Below, piece after piece: positions 1 to 5,089 of a stretch of DNA of 5,094 nucleotides. The stretch is from contig JABJMI010000414.1 of the NCBI GenBank assembly GCA_018659505.1, positions 1-5,094 on the forward strand, read 5' to 3'. The translations under genes were made by a program, and so were the position numbers. Every line of letters begins with the position of its first letter. Position 1 is the stretch's first letter. The stretch is from Planctomicrobium sp. GTDB lineage: Bacteria > Planctomycetota > Planctomycetia > Planctomycetales > Planctomycetaceae. The notes beneath the pieces were generated by a model. That model searched no databases. It saw only the letters and a program-made list of their open reading frames with translations, and had not been told where the DNA came from.

Positions 1-23
1 AGAACGCACTGTTCCAGCGATGA
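1..23 (+). CDS. C-terminal end of an upstream gene (partial)
   Basis: The frame that starts at base 3 reads N-A-L-F-Q-R and stops at TGA 21-23. That stop overlaps the ATG at 20-22 as ATGA, the usual arrangement for translationally coupled genes in one operon. Only six codons are visible, so no family can be named and the reading frame itself rests on the overlap. The frame of the HEAT gene is also open to the left edge, so the alternative is that no gene ends here and the HEAT gene simply starts further left. Confidence 0.4.
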
Positions 24-604
24 GCACGACTTCTCCTCCTTCGACCAGAGTCTTGAAACCAAGTGTCGCTGAGATCTCGACACCATCTTTGAGTATTCCC
101 GGATGGACCGTCATTCCAATTATAATGGTTCTATTACTCTCTCTGCTTTGGAATGTCCTCAACCGTTCAACTGGCGAAGTTAAAAACCCGGCTGGTGATT
201 TATGGGTGAATGCAACCAGCCCTAGTCATTCAATGCCGATCCGATTAGAGGCAATACACGCTCTCGGTGAAATTTCAAAGTCGACAGAGCAGTATCTAGG
301 AGTTCTTAAATCAGGACTCGAAGACGAAAGTGGTGAAATTCGAGAGGCGAGCATATTTGCAATGAAGAATGCTGGTGCAAATGCCAAGGAACTGACCCCT
401 TCTTTAATCGCGATCACTAAAGACGATCCAAACTCATCTGTTCGTGATGCCGCAAGAAACGCAGTAGAGACTCTACAAGCGACAGAAGTGAACTCTCAAT
501 TCTCCTGGTTGAAGACAGTCTCTTCAATTCTTTTCTTAGTGACGCTCGCAGCTAGTTACTACGTTCGAAAGAAATTTCCAGACTCGAAGTTGCAAGTAAC
601 CTGA
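20..604 (+). CDS. Membrane-anchored HEAT-repeat protein, 194 aa
   Basis: Small protein of unknown specific function. A Ser/Thr/Pro-rich N-terminus (residues 1-27) leads into a hydrophobic segment at about 28-47 (core VIPIIMVLLLSLLW). Residues 73-153 are helical and fit two to three HEAT or PBS-lyase-like repeats: IRLEAIHALGEI, then GEIREASIFAMKNAG, then SSVRDAARNAVETL, the typical spaced Arg-Ala-Ala pattern. A second hydrophobic segment lies at about 163-181, followed by a basic tail with YVRKKF. HEAT repeats usually bind protein partners, so a scaffold or assembly role at the membrane is likely, but that is inference. The ATG at 20 has no Shine-Dalgarno sequence; it is chosen because it overlaps an upstream stop as ATGA, which suggests coupling to the gene on the left. 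The frame is open to the window edge, so a longer N-terminus is possible. It converges with the YcxB-like gene, 48 bases away. Confidence 0.75.
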   Translation: MSTTSPPSTRVLKPSVAEISTPSLSIPGWTVIPIIMVLLLSLLWNVLNRSTGEVKNPAGDLWVNATSPSHSMPIRLEAIHALGEISKSTEQYLGVLKSGLEDESGEIREASIFAMKNAGANAKELTPSLIAITKDDPNSSVRDAARNAVETLQATEVNSQFSWLKTVSSILFLVTLAASYYVRKKFPDSKLQVT

Positions 605-652
605 CCGAGATGTCCTGGACCACTCTCTTGGTTCTCATCGACAGAGAGCATT

Positions 653-1207
653 TCAAGCGGGTGCTTCAGCAAGTTGACTTGGGTTCGCTTCAGCGAAGTG
701 CTCATTGACTAAGCTATGCAATTCTTCAAATTCTGATTCGGTTAGTTCTCTTTTGGGTACGATGTAAGCGCTGATTGAGGAGTTAAATACGAAGAGGTGA
801 TCTTCTGTTTCTTCGATTCGATCTAGAGCATGCCAATAACTGCCCTGGTATCCGCTGTTAGATTTGGTCTCAAAGGCTTCTGAATTGACTTGGTAGAAAA
901 CATCGCCGAGAAGAGTGTCTGAACGCCCCTGGCTAAGAAGTTTTTTAAGATTTGCTTTTACACTAACTTTCATCAGTAAAGTCAAACCGAATACGTAAAA
1001 CAGACCGAGGAGAAATATTGGAATAGCTAAAATTATAAGACCGGAATCTGACAAGCTCATCAATAGTCCAATTAGAATTAAGAAACATCCAAGCCACTTT
1101 GATAGGCGTTGGCTAACGCTTTTGCCATATGACCGTTCCATCACAAACTGGTTGTATGCCACATAATCTTTCTCGACGAGATGAACTCTGAATTCACGAT
1201 GTGACAT
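653..1207 (-). CDS. YcxB-like membrane protein, 184 aa
   Basis: Resembles the YcxB-like family, widespread small membrane proteins with no settled function. Residues 1-35 form a soluble lead (SHREFRVHLVEKDY, then a basic stretch). A hydrophobic hairpin follows, about 38-52 and 56-79, joined by a very short turn. The rest is a soluble domain with the family's late pattern: Trp125, then LDRIEETEDHLFVF, then the YIVPKREL motif at 148-155, then an acidic helix. This fits a cytoplasmic domain that folds on the membrane face. Start choice: ATG at 1205-1207 is preferred over an in-frame TTG at 1214-1216 that would add three residues; neither has a clear ribosome binding site. The gene begins 10 bases after the stop of the vWA gene on the same strand, so the two are very probably one transcript. 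I recognise the family from the hairpin plus the Trp and PKR motifs; no search was possible. Confidence 0.72.
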   Translation of the reverse strand: MSHREFRVHLVEKDYVAYNQFVMERSYGKSVSQRLSKWLGCFLILIGLLMSLSDSGLIILAIPIFLLGLFYVFGLTLLMKVSVKANLKKLLSQGRSDTLLGDVFYQVNSEAFETKSNSGYQGSYWHALDRIEETEDHLFVFNSSISAYIVPKRELTESEFEELHSLVNEHFAEANPSQLAEAPA

Positions 1208-1217
1208 ATCTGGCAAC

Positions 1218-2276
1218 TTAATTCAACAGAGGCAACTTGGTCAGTTTCGGCGGTTCCGGTTTACTTTTCTCGATGGCATCTTTGGTTTCCTTATCAGCAG
1301 GTTCATCGGGGATGAGGCGATAAACTCCTCCGTTTGTATCGGCGAGTTGCTTCATGAATTTCTCACCTTGATCGTCACCGAAACAGAGAGTGTTGATCAC
1401 GATGTTCGAATGATTCGCAGCGTTGACCGCTTTCACGACACTGTAATTGAATCGTCCATCTGTCAGAAAATAGATCACCTGCGGTCTGAGGCTGAGAGCC
1501 GCAAGTAAAGCTGCTTCCGGTTCGGTATCTCCGTTCGCTTTGCCGGGTGCCATCCATTGCAGGTACATTTGCTGATTCTCTGGAGTCGCATCGACCATTT
1601 TGCTCGCTGGCATTGGGATGGCAATGTCGTTGAAGAAGATCATAAAGAAACGATCACTTACAGCCATCTTTCCGATGGTCTTTACCAATTCAATTTTGAC
1701 ACGTCCAAAGCGTGTCTTCGCTGGACCGGGGTGCGGGAAGTTCATACTGCTTGAGGCATCGACAACAAAAACGACGCTCGTCCCTTTGAGGTCTAAACCG
1801 AAGAAATCGTCTTCACCGGTTCCGTCGCCATCTCCACCAGTTCCATCGCCTTGACCTCCGTCGCTAAGGCTCGAGCTTTGCACGATTGGTGAGACCGCTT
1901 CGGTCAGACTGGACGTTGCCGCTCCGCTCGGACTGAAACTTAATGGAACTGCTTCTTCCGATTCTGGAGCCGCATCGACTGTTGAATTCACCACTTGAGA
2001 AACGACCTTCATGTCGTTCGCGACAAGAGTTCCTGCGGAACTGCTCGATTCATCTTGAAAGTCAGTGTCGTTGAGAGAAATCTCTGTCTGCTCGGTGTCG
2101 ATGACTGGAAAGTCAGAGATCATCGTATTAACAGAATTTTCCCTTGGAATGGAGAAGGTCGCAACTGCACAGACGGACAGAATTGTGAGATGCAAAATCA
2201 GCGATGCCAGCACAGGTGAAGATTGCTCTAACCAGGGCTTGGAAGACTTAACAATAATTTCCGTAGGCTCACTCAT
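1218..2276 (-). CDS. Membrane-anchored von Willebrand factor A domain protein, 352 aa
   Basis: An N-terminal tail of about 20 residues with two Lys precedes one hydrophobic segment at 21-41 (PVLASLILHLTILSVCAVAT). Next comes a long Ser/Glu/Asp-rich low-complexity stretch, then a Gly/Asp linker at about 140-157 (GGQGDGTGGDGDGTGEDD). The vWA domain runs from about 163 to 325. Its metal site (MIDAS) looks complete: DASSS gives Asp173, Ser175 and Ser177; Thr251 is in NGDTEPEAA; Asp273 is in FLTDGRF. The domain therefore should bind a divalent cation and a protein ligand. By topology it most likely lies outside the cytoplasmic membrane. The tail is charged and ends in a Pro/Leu-rich run. ATG at 2276 is chosen over a GTG at 2291 because a TATAAT box at 2297-2302 would place the transcript start near 2290, leaving the GTG at or before the first base. 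First gene of a pair with the YcxB-like gene. The ligand and process are unknown. Confidence 0.85.
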   Translation of the reverse strand: MSEPTEIIVKSSKPWLEQSSPVLASLILHLTILSVCAVATFSIPRENSVNTMISDFPVIDTEQTEISLNDTDFQDESSSSAGTLVANDMKVVSQVVNSTVDAAPESEEAVPLSFSPSGAATSSLTEAVSPIVQSSSLSDGGQGDGTGGDGDGTGEDDFFGLDLKGTSVVFVVDASSSMNFPHPGPAKTRFGRVKIELVKTIGKMAVSDRFFMIFFNDIAIPMPASKMVDATPENQQMYLQWMAPGKANGDTEPEAALLAALSLRPQVIYFLTDGRFNYSVVKAVNAANHSNIVINTLCFGDDQGEKFMKQLADTNGGVYRLIPDEPADKETKDAIEKSKPEPPKLTKLPLLN

Positions 2277-2296
2277 GCTCTCGTCTGACACTGCAA

Positions 2297-2327
2297 ATTA
2301 TAAGATAGAAACCGCCACATTCTGTAA
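2297..2327 (-). promoter_or_regulatory. Candidate promoter of the vWA/YcxB-like unit
   Basis: Read on the minus strand, 2302 to 2297 is a perfect TATAAT. The best partner for a -35 box is TTACAG at 2327-2322, with a long 19-base spacer, so the upstream half is weak. A start about seven bases downstream of the -10 would fall near 2290, giving a leader of about 14 bases before ATG 2276. That leader holds a modest purine run, GACGAGAG, close to the ATG. Confidence 0.5.
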
Positions 2328-2335
2328 GATGAAAA

Positions 2336-2379
2336 TCGGTTACAATTCGTGTCAGATTCCAGTCATTCACAATAACCGA
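2336..2379. repeat. Inverted pair TCGGTTA / TAACCGA
   Basis: TCGGTTA at 2336-2342 and its exact reverse complement TAACCGA at 2373-2379 are 30 bases apart. They lie just upstream of the likely promoter of the minus-strand pair. Related sequences follow: TTACC-AACC-GGTAA at 2415-2428 and CGGTTA at 2452-2457. A shared regulator could bind these, but a 7-base pair with a loop this long can arise by chance in a region this size. Confidence 0.3.
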
Positions 2380-2410
2380 ACAGAAAGTCACTTGCAAAAC
2401 TCTTTTTGAC

Positions 2411-2509
2411 CAATTTACCAACCGGTAATTGTGGAAATGTTCTGATAATAACGGTTAGAACACCTCCTATGCTTCTCATACCAACGAAGAGCGTTTCTAC
2501 AAGGTATGA
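2411..2509. other. Cluster of three small hairpins
   Basis: Three potential stem-loops follow one another. In the first, CAATTTACC (2411-2419) pairs with GGTAATTG (2424-2431) with one bulged T and a 4-base loop. In the second, TGTTCTGAT (2438-2446) pairs with GGTTAGAACA (2454-2462, counting from its second base) through nine pairs, two of them G-T. In the third, TCATACC-AACG (2476-2486) pairs with CGTT (2492-2495) and GGTATGA (2503-2509), with a 7-base bulge. None is followed by a T-run on either strand, so these are not ordinary terminators. They could be a structured RNA, operators or chance. No matching promoter is clear. Confidence 0.3.
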
Positions 2510-2582
2510 AGTGAATGCCACGAGACAGAACTGCTAACTCCCAACGCTGGATGTGCTCTTGCCACAGAAATGAGGTCACCAA

Positions 2583-2634
2583 ATACAAGCACGACGCGCG
2601 AGCGAGTGGATCATTACGCTGACTTGCTCGTGCT
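2583..2634. repeat. Likely planctomycete-type dispersed palindromic repeat
   Basis: This GC-rich block stands out from its AT-rich surroundings. It begins TACAAGCACGACGCGCGAGC and continues GAGTGGA. AGCACGA (2588-2594) pairs with TCGTGCT (2628-2634), and GCGAG (2598-2602) pairs with CTTGC (2623-2627) with one G-T pair, leaving a 3-base bulge and a 20-base loop. From memory, closely similar sequences (variants of TACAAGC-CCGACGCGCAAGCGAG and their complements) are scattered between genes in many planctomycete genomes; I cannot verify copy number here. This copy looks degenerate. Confidence 0.5.
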
Positions 2635-2660
2635 GGCCGCTGGTAAGCTCACACAAATTA

Positions 2661-2690
2661 TCTCACGCAGAGCCGCAGCGTTCACAAAGG
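2661..2690. repeat. Possible second dispersed repeat (CACGCAGAGCCGCAG type)
   Basis: The stretch TCTCACGCAGAGCCGCAGCG followed by TTCACAAAGG contains CGCAG twice, eight bases apart. It resembles the CACGCAGAG-type intergenic repeats I recall from several bacterial phyla, planctomycetes included. Only one copy lies in the window, so the call rests on resemblance alone. Confidence 0.3.
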
Positions 2691-2858
2691 AGGTTGGACA
2701 GATCAGAATTCAGTGCGAGTATCCACGTTAAAAAACAGTTCTGATGATCCTCAATAAGGTTGATTCGTTTCTATGCGTCCTCGTTGTTCACGATCTGTGA
2801 TTGAACGTGATCGACACTCTGTTTTCTCCAATCGTGACAGAATTGCAGTGAACTTGAT

Positions 2859-2907
2859 TTGACCCAAATTGTGTGAATGCTTACTCTTACATGCACATTC
2901 ATATGAT
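2859..2907 (+). promoter_or_regulatory. Candidate promoter region of the ACT-domain gene
   Basis: Two weak options exist. TTGACC at 2859-2864 has TACTCT 17 bases later at 2882-2887; the -35 is good and the -10 is poor. Alternatively TATGAT at 2902-2907 is a good -10 but has no convincing -35. The second would give a leader of about 20 bases that begins just before the Shine-Dalgarno sequence. Confidence 0.3.
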
Positions 2908-2918
2908 TAGCTGACTGC

Positions 2919-2925
2919 AGGAGAG
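2919..2925 (+). promoter_or_regulatory. Shine-Dalgarno sequence of the ACT-domain gene
   Basis: AGGAGAG, with AGGAG ending nine bases before ATG 2933. It is the clearest ribosome binding site of any gene fully inside the window and fixes that start. Confidence 0.7.
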
Positions 2926-2932
2926 CAGAGCG

Positions 2933-3439
2933 ATGCCATCAGGATACGATGACGATCTTCCTACCGAACCAATGACCGTCCGAGGTCGCGACTGGCCCTG
3001 TTTGAGACAGTTCTGCGTCTTCATGGAAAATCGAGTTGGGAATCTGCATCAACTCTTGAGGCAAATTGAGCAACACGATTTGCGAGTCTTAGCTTTAAGT
3101 GTCGTTGATACAGTCGACTTTGCTGTCGCTCGAATCATGGTCGATGAAACTGATCGGGCTCGTGAAATCTTCGAACTCGCGGGGTTGAACTTCATCGAGA
3201 ACGACATCATCGGTGTCGAGCTGCCTGACGAACCGCAGCCATTCGTCTCAATCTTTCTCTGTCTGGTCTCTGCAGAGATTAACATCAGTTATACGTACCC
3301 ACTCCTCTATCGGCGAAACGGACGTGGAGCGATCGCTGTCTATGTTGATGACGTTGATCAAGCTGCTTCCATTCTCAGAGATCAAAACCATCAGTTGCTT
3401 TCAGAAAAAGATCTGCTTTCTGACGACGAGTATTTTTAA
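2933..3439 (+). CDS. Tandem ACT-domain protein, 168 aa
   Basis: A small cytoplasmic protein made almost entirely of two ACT domains, folds that bind amino acids or similar small ligands. The first spans about 25-97 and shows the typical opening CVFMENRVGNLHQLLRQIEQ: strand, turn with Gly37, then helix. It ends at DIIGVELPDE. The second spans about 103-158, starting with VSIFLCLVSAEINISYTYPL and including GRGAIAVYVDDVDQAASIL. No catalytic domain is attached, so it is likely a ligand-sensing or regulatory subunit. From memory, planctomycete relatives are sometimes annotated as acetolactate synthase (small-subunit ACT similarity); nothing here shows that enzyme activity, and no branched-chain amino-acid gene is adjacent. 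An acidic N-terminal tail (GYDDDLPTE) and acidic C-terminus flank the domains. The start is set by a good Shine-Dalgarno sequence. It appears monocistronic, with a possible terminator at 3478-3501. Confidence 0.85.
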   Translation: MPSGYDDDLPTEPMTVRGRDWPCLRQFCVFMENRVGNLHQLLRQIEQHDLRVLALSVVDTVDFAVARIMVDETDRAREIFELAGLNFIENDIIGVELPDEPQPFVSIFLCLVSAEINISYTYPLLYRRNGRGAIAVYVDDVDQAASILRDQNHQLLSEKDLLSDDEYF

Positions 3440-3477
3440 CGCATTACGTCGCGTTGAGTCCGCAAAGTGCGAGTGAC

Positions 3478-3501
3478 ACAGCGCTTCATAAAACGCTGTT
3501 T
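3478..3501 (+). terminator. Possible weak intrinsic terminator after the ACT-domain gene
   Basis: ACAGCG (3478-3483) pairs exactly with CGCTGT (3494-3499) around a 10-base loop, and TTTCATT follows. The six-pair stem with four G-C pairs is modest and the T-run is short. It lies 39 bases after the stop codon, where a terminator would be expected. Confidence 0.4.
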
Positions 3502-3519
3502 CATTGAAATAAAATCTAT

Positions 3520-3525
3520 CATAAT
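3520..3525 (+). promoter_or_regulatory. Candidate -10 box of the sulfatase gene
   Basis: CATAAT matches TATAAT at five of six positions within an AT-rich run. No good -35 lies at 16-18 bases upstream; TTGAAA at 3504-3509 is too close. If it is used, transcription would start near 3532, upstream of the palindrome at 3547-3563. Confidence 0.25.
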
Positions 3526-3546
3526 TCAAGAGATTGGAATCCCTCG

Positions 3547-3563
3547 CAAGTTCTATGAACTTG
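3547..3563. promoter_or_regulatory. Perfect palindrome CAAGTTC-TAT-GAACTTG before the sulfatase gene
   Basis: Seven exact base pairs flank a 3-base centre, ending 17 bases before ATG 3581. Such a compact perfect repeat is unlikely by chance in a 141-base gap. It could be an operator for a dimeric repressor, or a hairpin in the mRNA leader that affects translation. No T-run follows, so it is not a terminator. Confidence 0.5.
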
Positions 3564-3580
3564 GCTGTGTCTGCTCCTAA

Positions 3581-5065
3581 ATGAAATTCAAAACAGATTC
3601 CATGTACTCTACGAGTCAATCCTCAATAGTATTTGCAAGCCTACTATTTAGTTTGCTTTTAACTGTAGTTATCCCAAAAGAAGTAGCTGCATTCGCGGAG
3701 TTAAAGCAACCGAACATTGTTTTGATACTTGTCGACGATCTCGGCTGGTCTGATTTAGGATGTTACGGACATCCGTATCATCGAACTCCGGATATTGATC
3801 GTCTCGCGAGTCAAGGTATGAGATTCACGAATGGGTACTCCCCTGCCCCGATTTGTTCAGCTTCTCGGGCAAGTATTCTGACGGGGAAAGCAGTTCCTCG
3901 GTTGGGATTTGAGTTTGTAACGAAAAATGAGCCGGGAACACAAAACCTGGATATCGATGTTCCGTTGATGACACCCCCTTTGACACTCAACCTTTCTTTG
4001 GAAGAGAAAACAATTGCAGAGTCGCTGCAACCGTTGGGATATACGACCGCCTTCTTCGGGAAATGGCATGTGAGCCAGCATTACCAAAATCGCTATCTCG
4101 CATGGCATCCTGAATTTGGACCTAGTCAACAAGGTTTCGAAGTAGCGCTCGAAGATTTTGGTGACCATCCATATGCCTGGAAAAAGAAACGCCCCAATGA
4201 TCTTCCTGCGAGTGAGTTTCATCACGACTCGATGATCGGGAAAACCATTGACTTCATTCTCAGTGAACATCCGAAACCATTCTTCTTGATGGTTTCATCT
4301 TTCTACGTGCACACACCTGTCAAAAATAGAACTCGATGGCTTGTTGATTCTTATGAGGATCTAGTGCCTGTCGATTCACCAAATAGAACGAAGCGTTTAG
4401 AATATGCTGCGTTTGTTGAAACGCTCGATCACCATGTTGGAACAATTCTTCAAGCTCTTGATGATAGTGCTCAGAATGAAAACACACTTGTCGTTTTCAT
4501 CTCGGATAATGGAGGGCATCCAGAATTTTGCGCCAACGGACCATTACGAGGCTCCAAATGGAATCTGTATGAAGGCGGGATTCGTGTTCCTTTTATCGCT
4601 CGTTGGCCAGGGAGAATTCAACGGAACTCGATAAGTGATGTTCCAGTCATCGGTTATGACCTGTTACCGACGTTCGTGGATGTCGCTGGTGGGAAAGCAA
4701 CTGATATCGATGGGGAAAGTATTCAGGCAGCTTTCGATCCCACCAAAACAATGAAAGATAGAAGCCTTATCTGGCACTTTCCTTACTACCATCCAGAATC
4801 AACCTATTCGAAAGCGATTGAAAAGATCGGAGTCAATGACTTTGAAGTTAGCAAAACTCGTCCTCAGTCCGCCATACGCAACGGTCAGTACAAACTGCTC
4901 AAGTTTGCAGAAGATCAACGTACTGAACTCTACGATATTCGTGTCGATTTTTCGGAGCAACACGACCTGAGTGGCAAGTTGCCTCAGATCACGCAAGAAT
5001 TGCATGATCAACTAGAAGAAACACTCATGCAGATGAACGCCCGCCGGGCAGTTCCTCGCAAATAA
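3581..5065 (+). CDS. Secreted S1-family sulfatase (arylsulfatase-like), 494 aa
   Basis: Hydrolyses sulfate esters, probably on polysaccharides, outside the cytoplasm. A signal peptide is visible: Lys2 and Lys4, a hydrophobic core at 16-31, and likely cleavage after AFA at 37-39. The catalytic domain starts at PNIVLILVDDLGWSD. All expected active-site residues are present: metal ligands Asp52, Asp53, Asp309 and Asn310 (SDNGG); Cys92 in CSASR, the residue converted to formylglycine, with Arg96; Lys161 and His163 in GKWH; His244 in VHTP; Lys326 in GSKWNLYEGG. The motif is CxAxR rather than the commoner CxPxR, which is an accepted variant. The C-terminal subdomain ends in the usual RNGQYKLLKF and ELYDIRVDFSEQHDL. 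The length is normal for the family. The substrate cannot be read from the sequence. ATG 3581 has no Shine-Dalgarno sequence; ATG 3602 (Met8) would also leave a usable signal peptide. A maturation enzyme must be encoded elsewhere. A following gene 24 bases downstream may be co-transcribed. Confidence 0.93.
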   Translation: MKFKTDSMYSTSQSSIVFASLLFSLLLTVVIPKEVAAFAELKQPNIVLILVDDLGWSDLGCYGHPYHRTPDIDRLASQGMRFTNGYSPAPICSASRASILTGKAVPRLGFEFVTKNEPGTQNLDIDVPLMTPPLTLNLSLEEKTIAESLQPLGYTTAFFGKWHVSQHYQNRYLAWHPEFGPSQQGFEVALEDFGDHPYAWKKKRPNDLPASEFHHDSMIGKTIDFILSEHPKPFFLMVSSFYVHTPVKNRTRWLVDSYEDLVPVDSPNRTKRLEYAAFVETLDHHVGTILQALDDSAQNENTLVVFISDNGGHPEFCANGPLRGSKWNLYEGGIRVPFIARWPGRIQRNSISDVPVIGYDLLPTFVDVAGGKATDIDGESIQAAFDPTKTMKDRSLIWHFPYYHPESTYSKAIEKIGVNDFEVSKTRPQSAIRNGQYKLLKFAEDQRTELYDIRVDFSEQHDLSGKLPQITQELHDQLEETLMQMNARRAVPRK

Positions 5066-5089
5066 TTTAAATCTATTGGAGTTCGCAGC

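Larger units (their letters stand above)
2277..2932. other. Gene-poor intergenic stretch between divergent units
   Basis: About 650 bases with no open frame that I would call a gene. From left to right it holds the promoter of the minus-strand pair, a set of CGGTTA-type motifs (2336-2457), three neighbouring small hairpins (2411-2509), two blocks resembling dispersed repeats (2583-2634 and 2661-2690), an inverted pair ATCAGAA/TTCTGAT with a 30-base loop (2702-2708 and 2739-2745), and the leader of the ACT gene. The short frames at 2515-2622 (35 aa) and 2773-2862 (29 aa) look like chance. The size and repeat content suggest either regulatory DNA for both flanking units or the remains of lost sequence. 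Confidence 0.6.

Noticed and set aside
623..648. Possible two-way terminator between the convergent genes, CTCTCT with AGAGAG
   Set aside because: Only six pairs around a 14-base loop, with no T-run on either strand. Too weak to call, though the position would suit a shared terminator.
1557..1854. Open frames on the plus strand across the vWA gene
   Set aside because: Shadows of the minus-strand vWA gene, which has a full domain and metal-site motif.
2515..2622. 35-codon open frame starting ATG at 2515
   Set aside because: It runs into the repeat-like block, is rich in Arg, Cys and His without a recognisable pattern, and has only a weak AAGG upstream. Most likely spurious.
2687..2694. Perfect Shine-Dalgarno-like AAGGAGGT in the intergenic stretch
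   Set aside because: No ATG, GTG or usable TTG lies at a suitable distance; the nearest GTG (2713) is 18 bases away and opens only a 14-codon frame. Probably chance or part of the adjacent repeat-like block.
2702..2745. Inverted pair ATCAGAA / TTCTGAT
   Set aside because: Exact over seven bases but with a 30-base loop; one or two such pairs are expected by chance in a region of this size.
2773..2862. 29-codon open frame starting ATG at 2773
   Set aside because: No ribosome binding site, Arg-rich composition, no recognisable motif.
3857..4270. 137-codon minus-strand open frame inside the sulfatase gene
   Set aside because: Overlaps the catalytic core of a clear sulfatase and shows no recognisable domain; a shadow frame.
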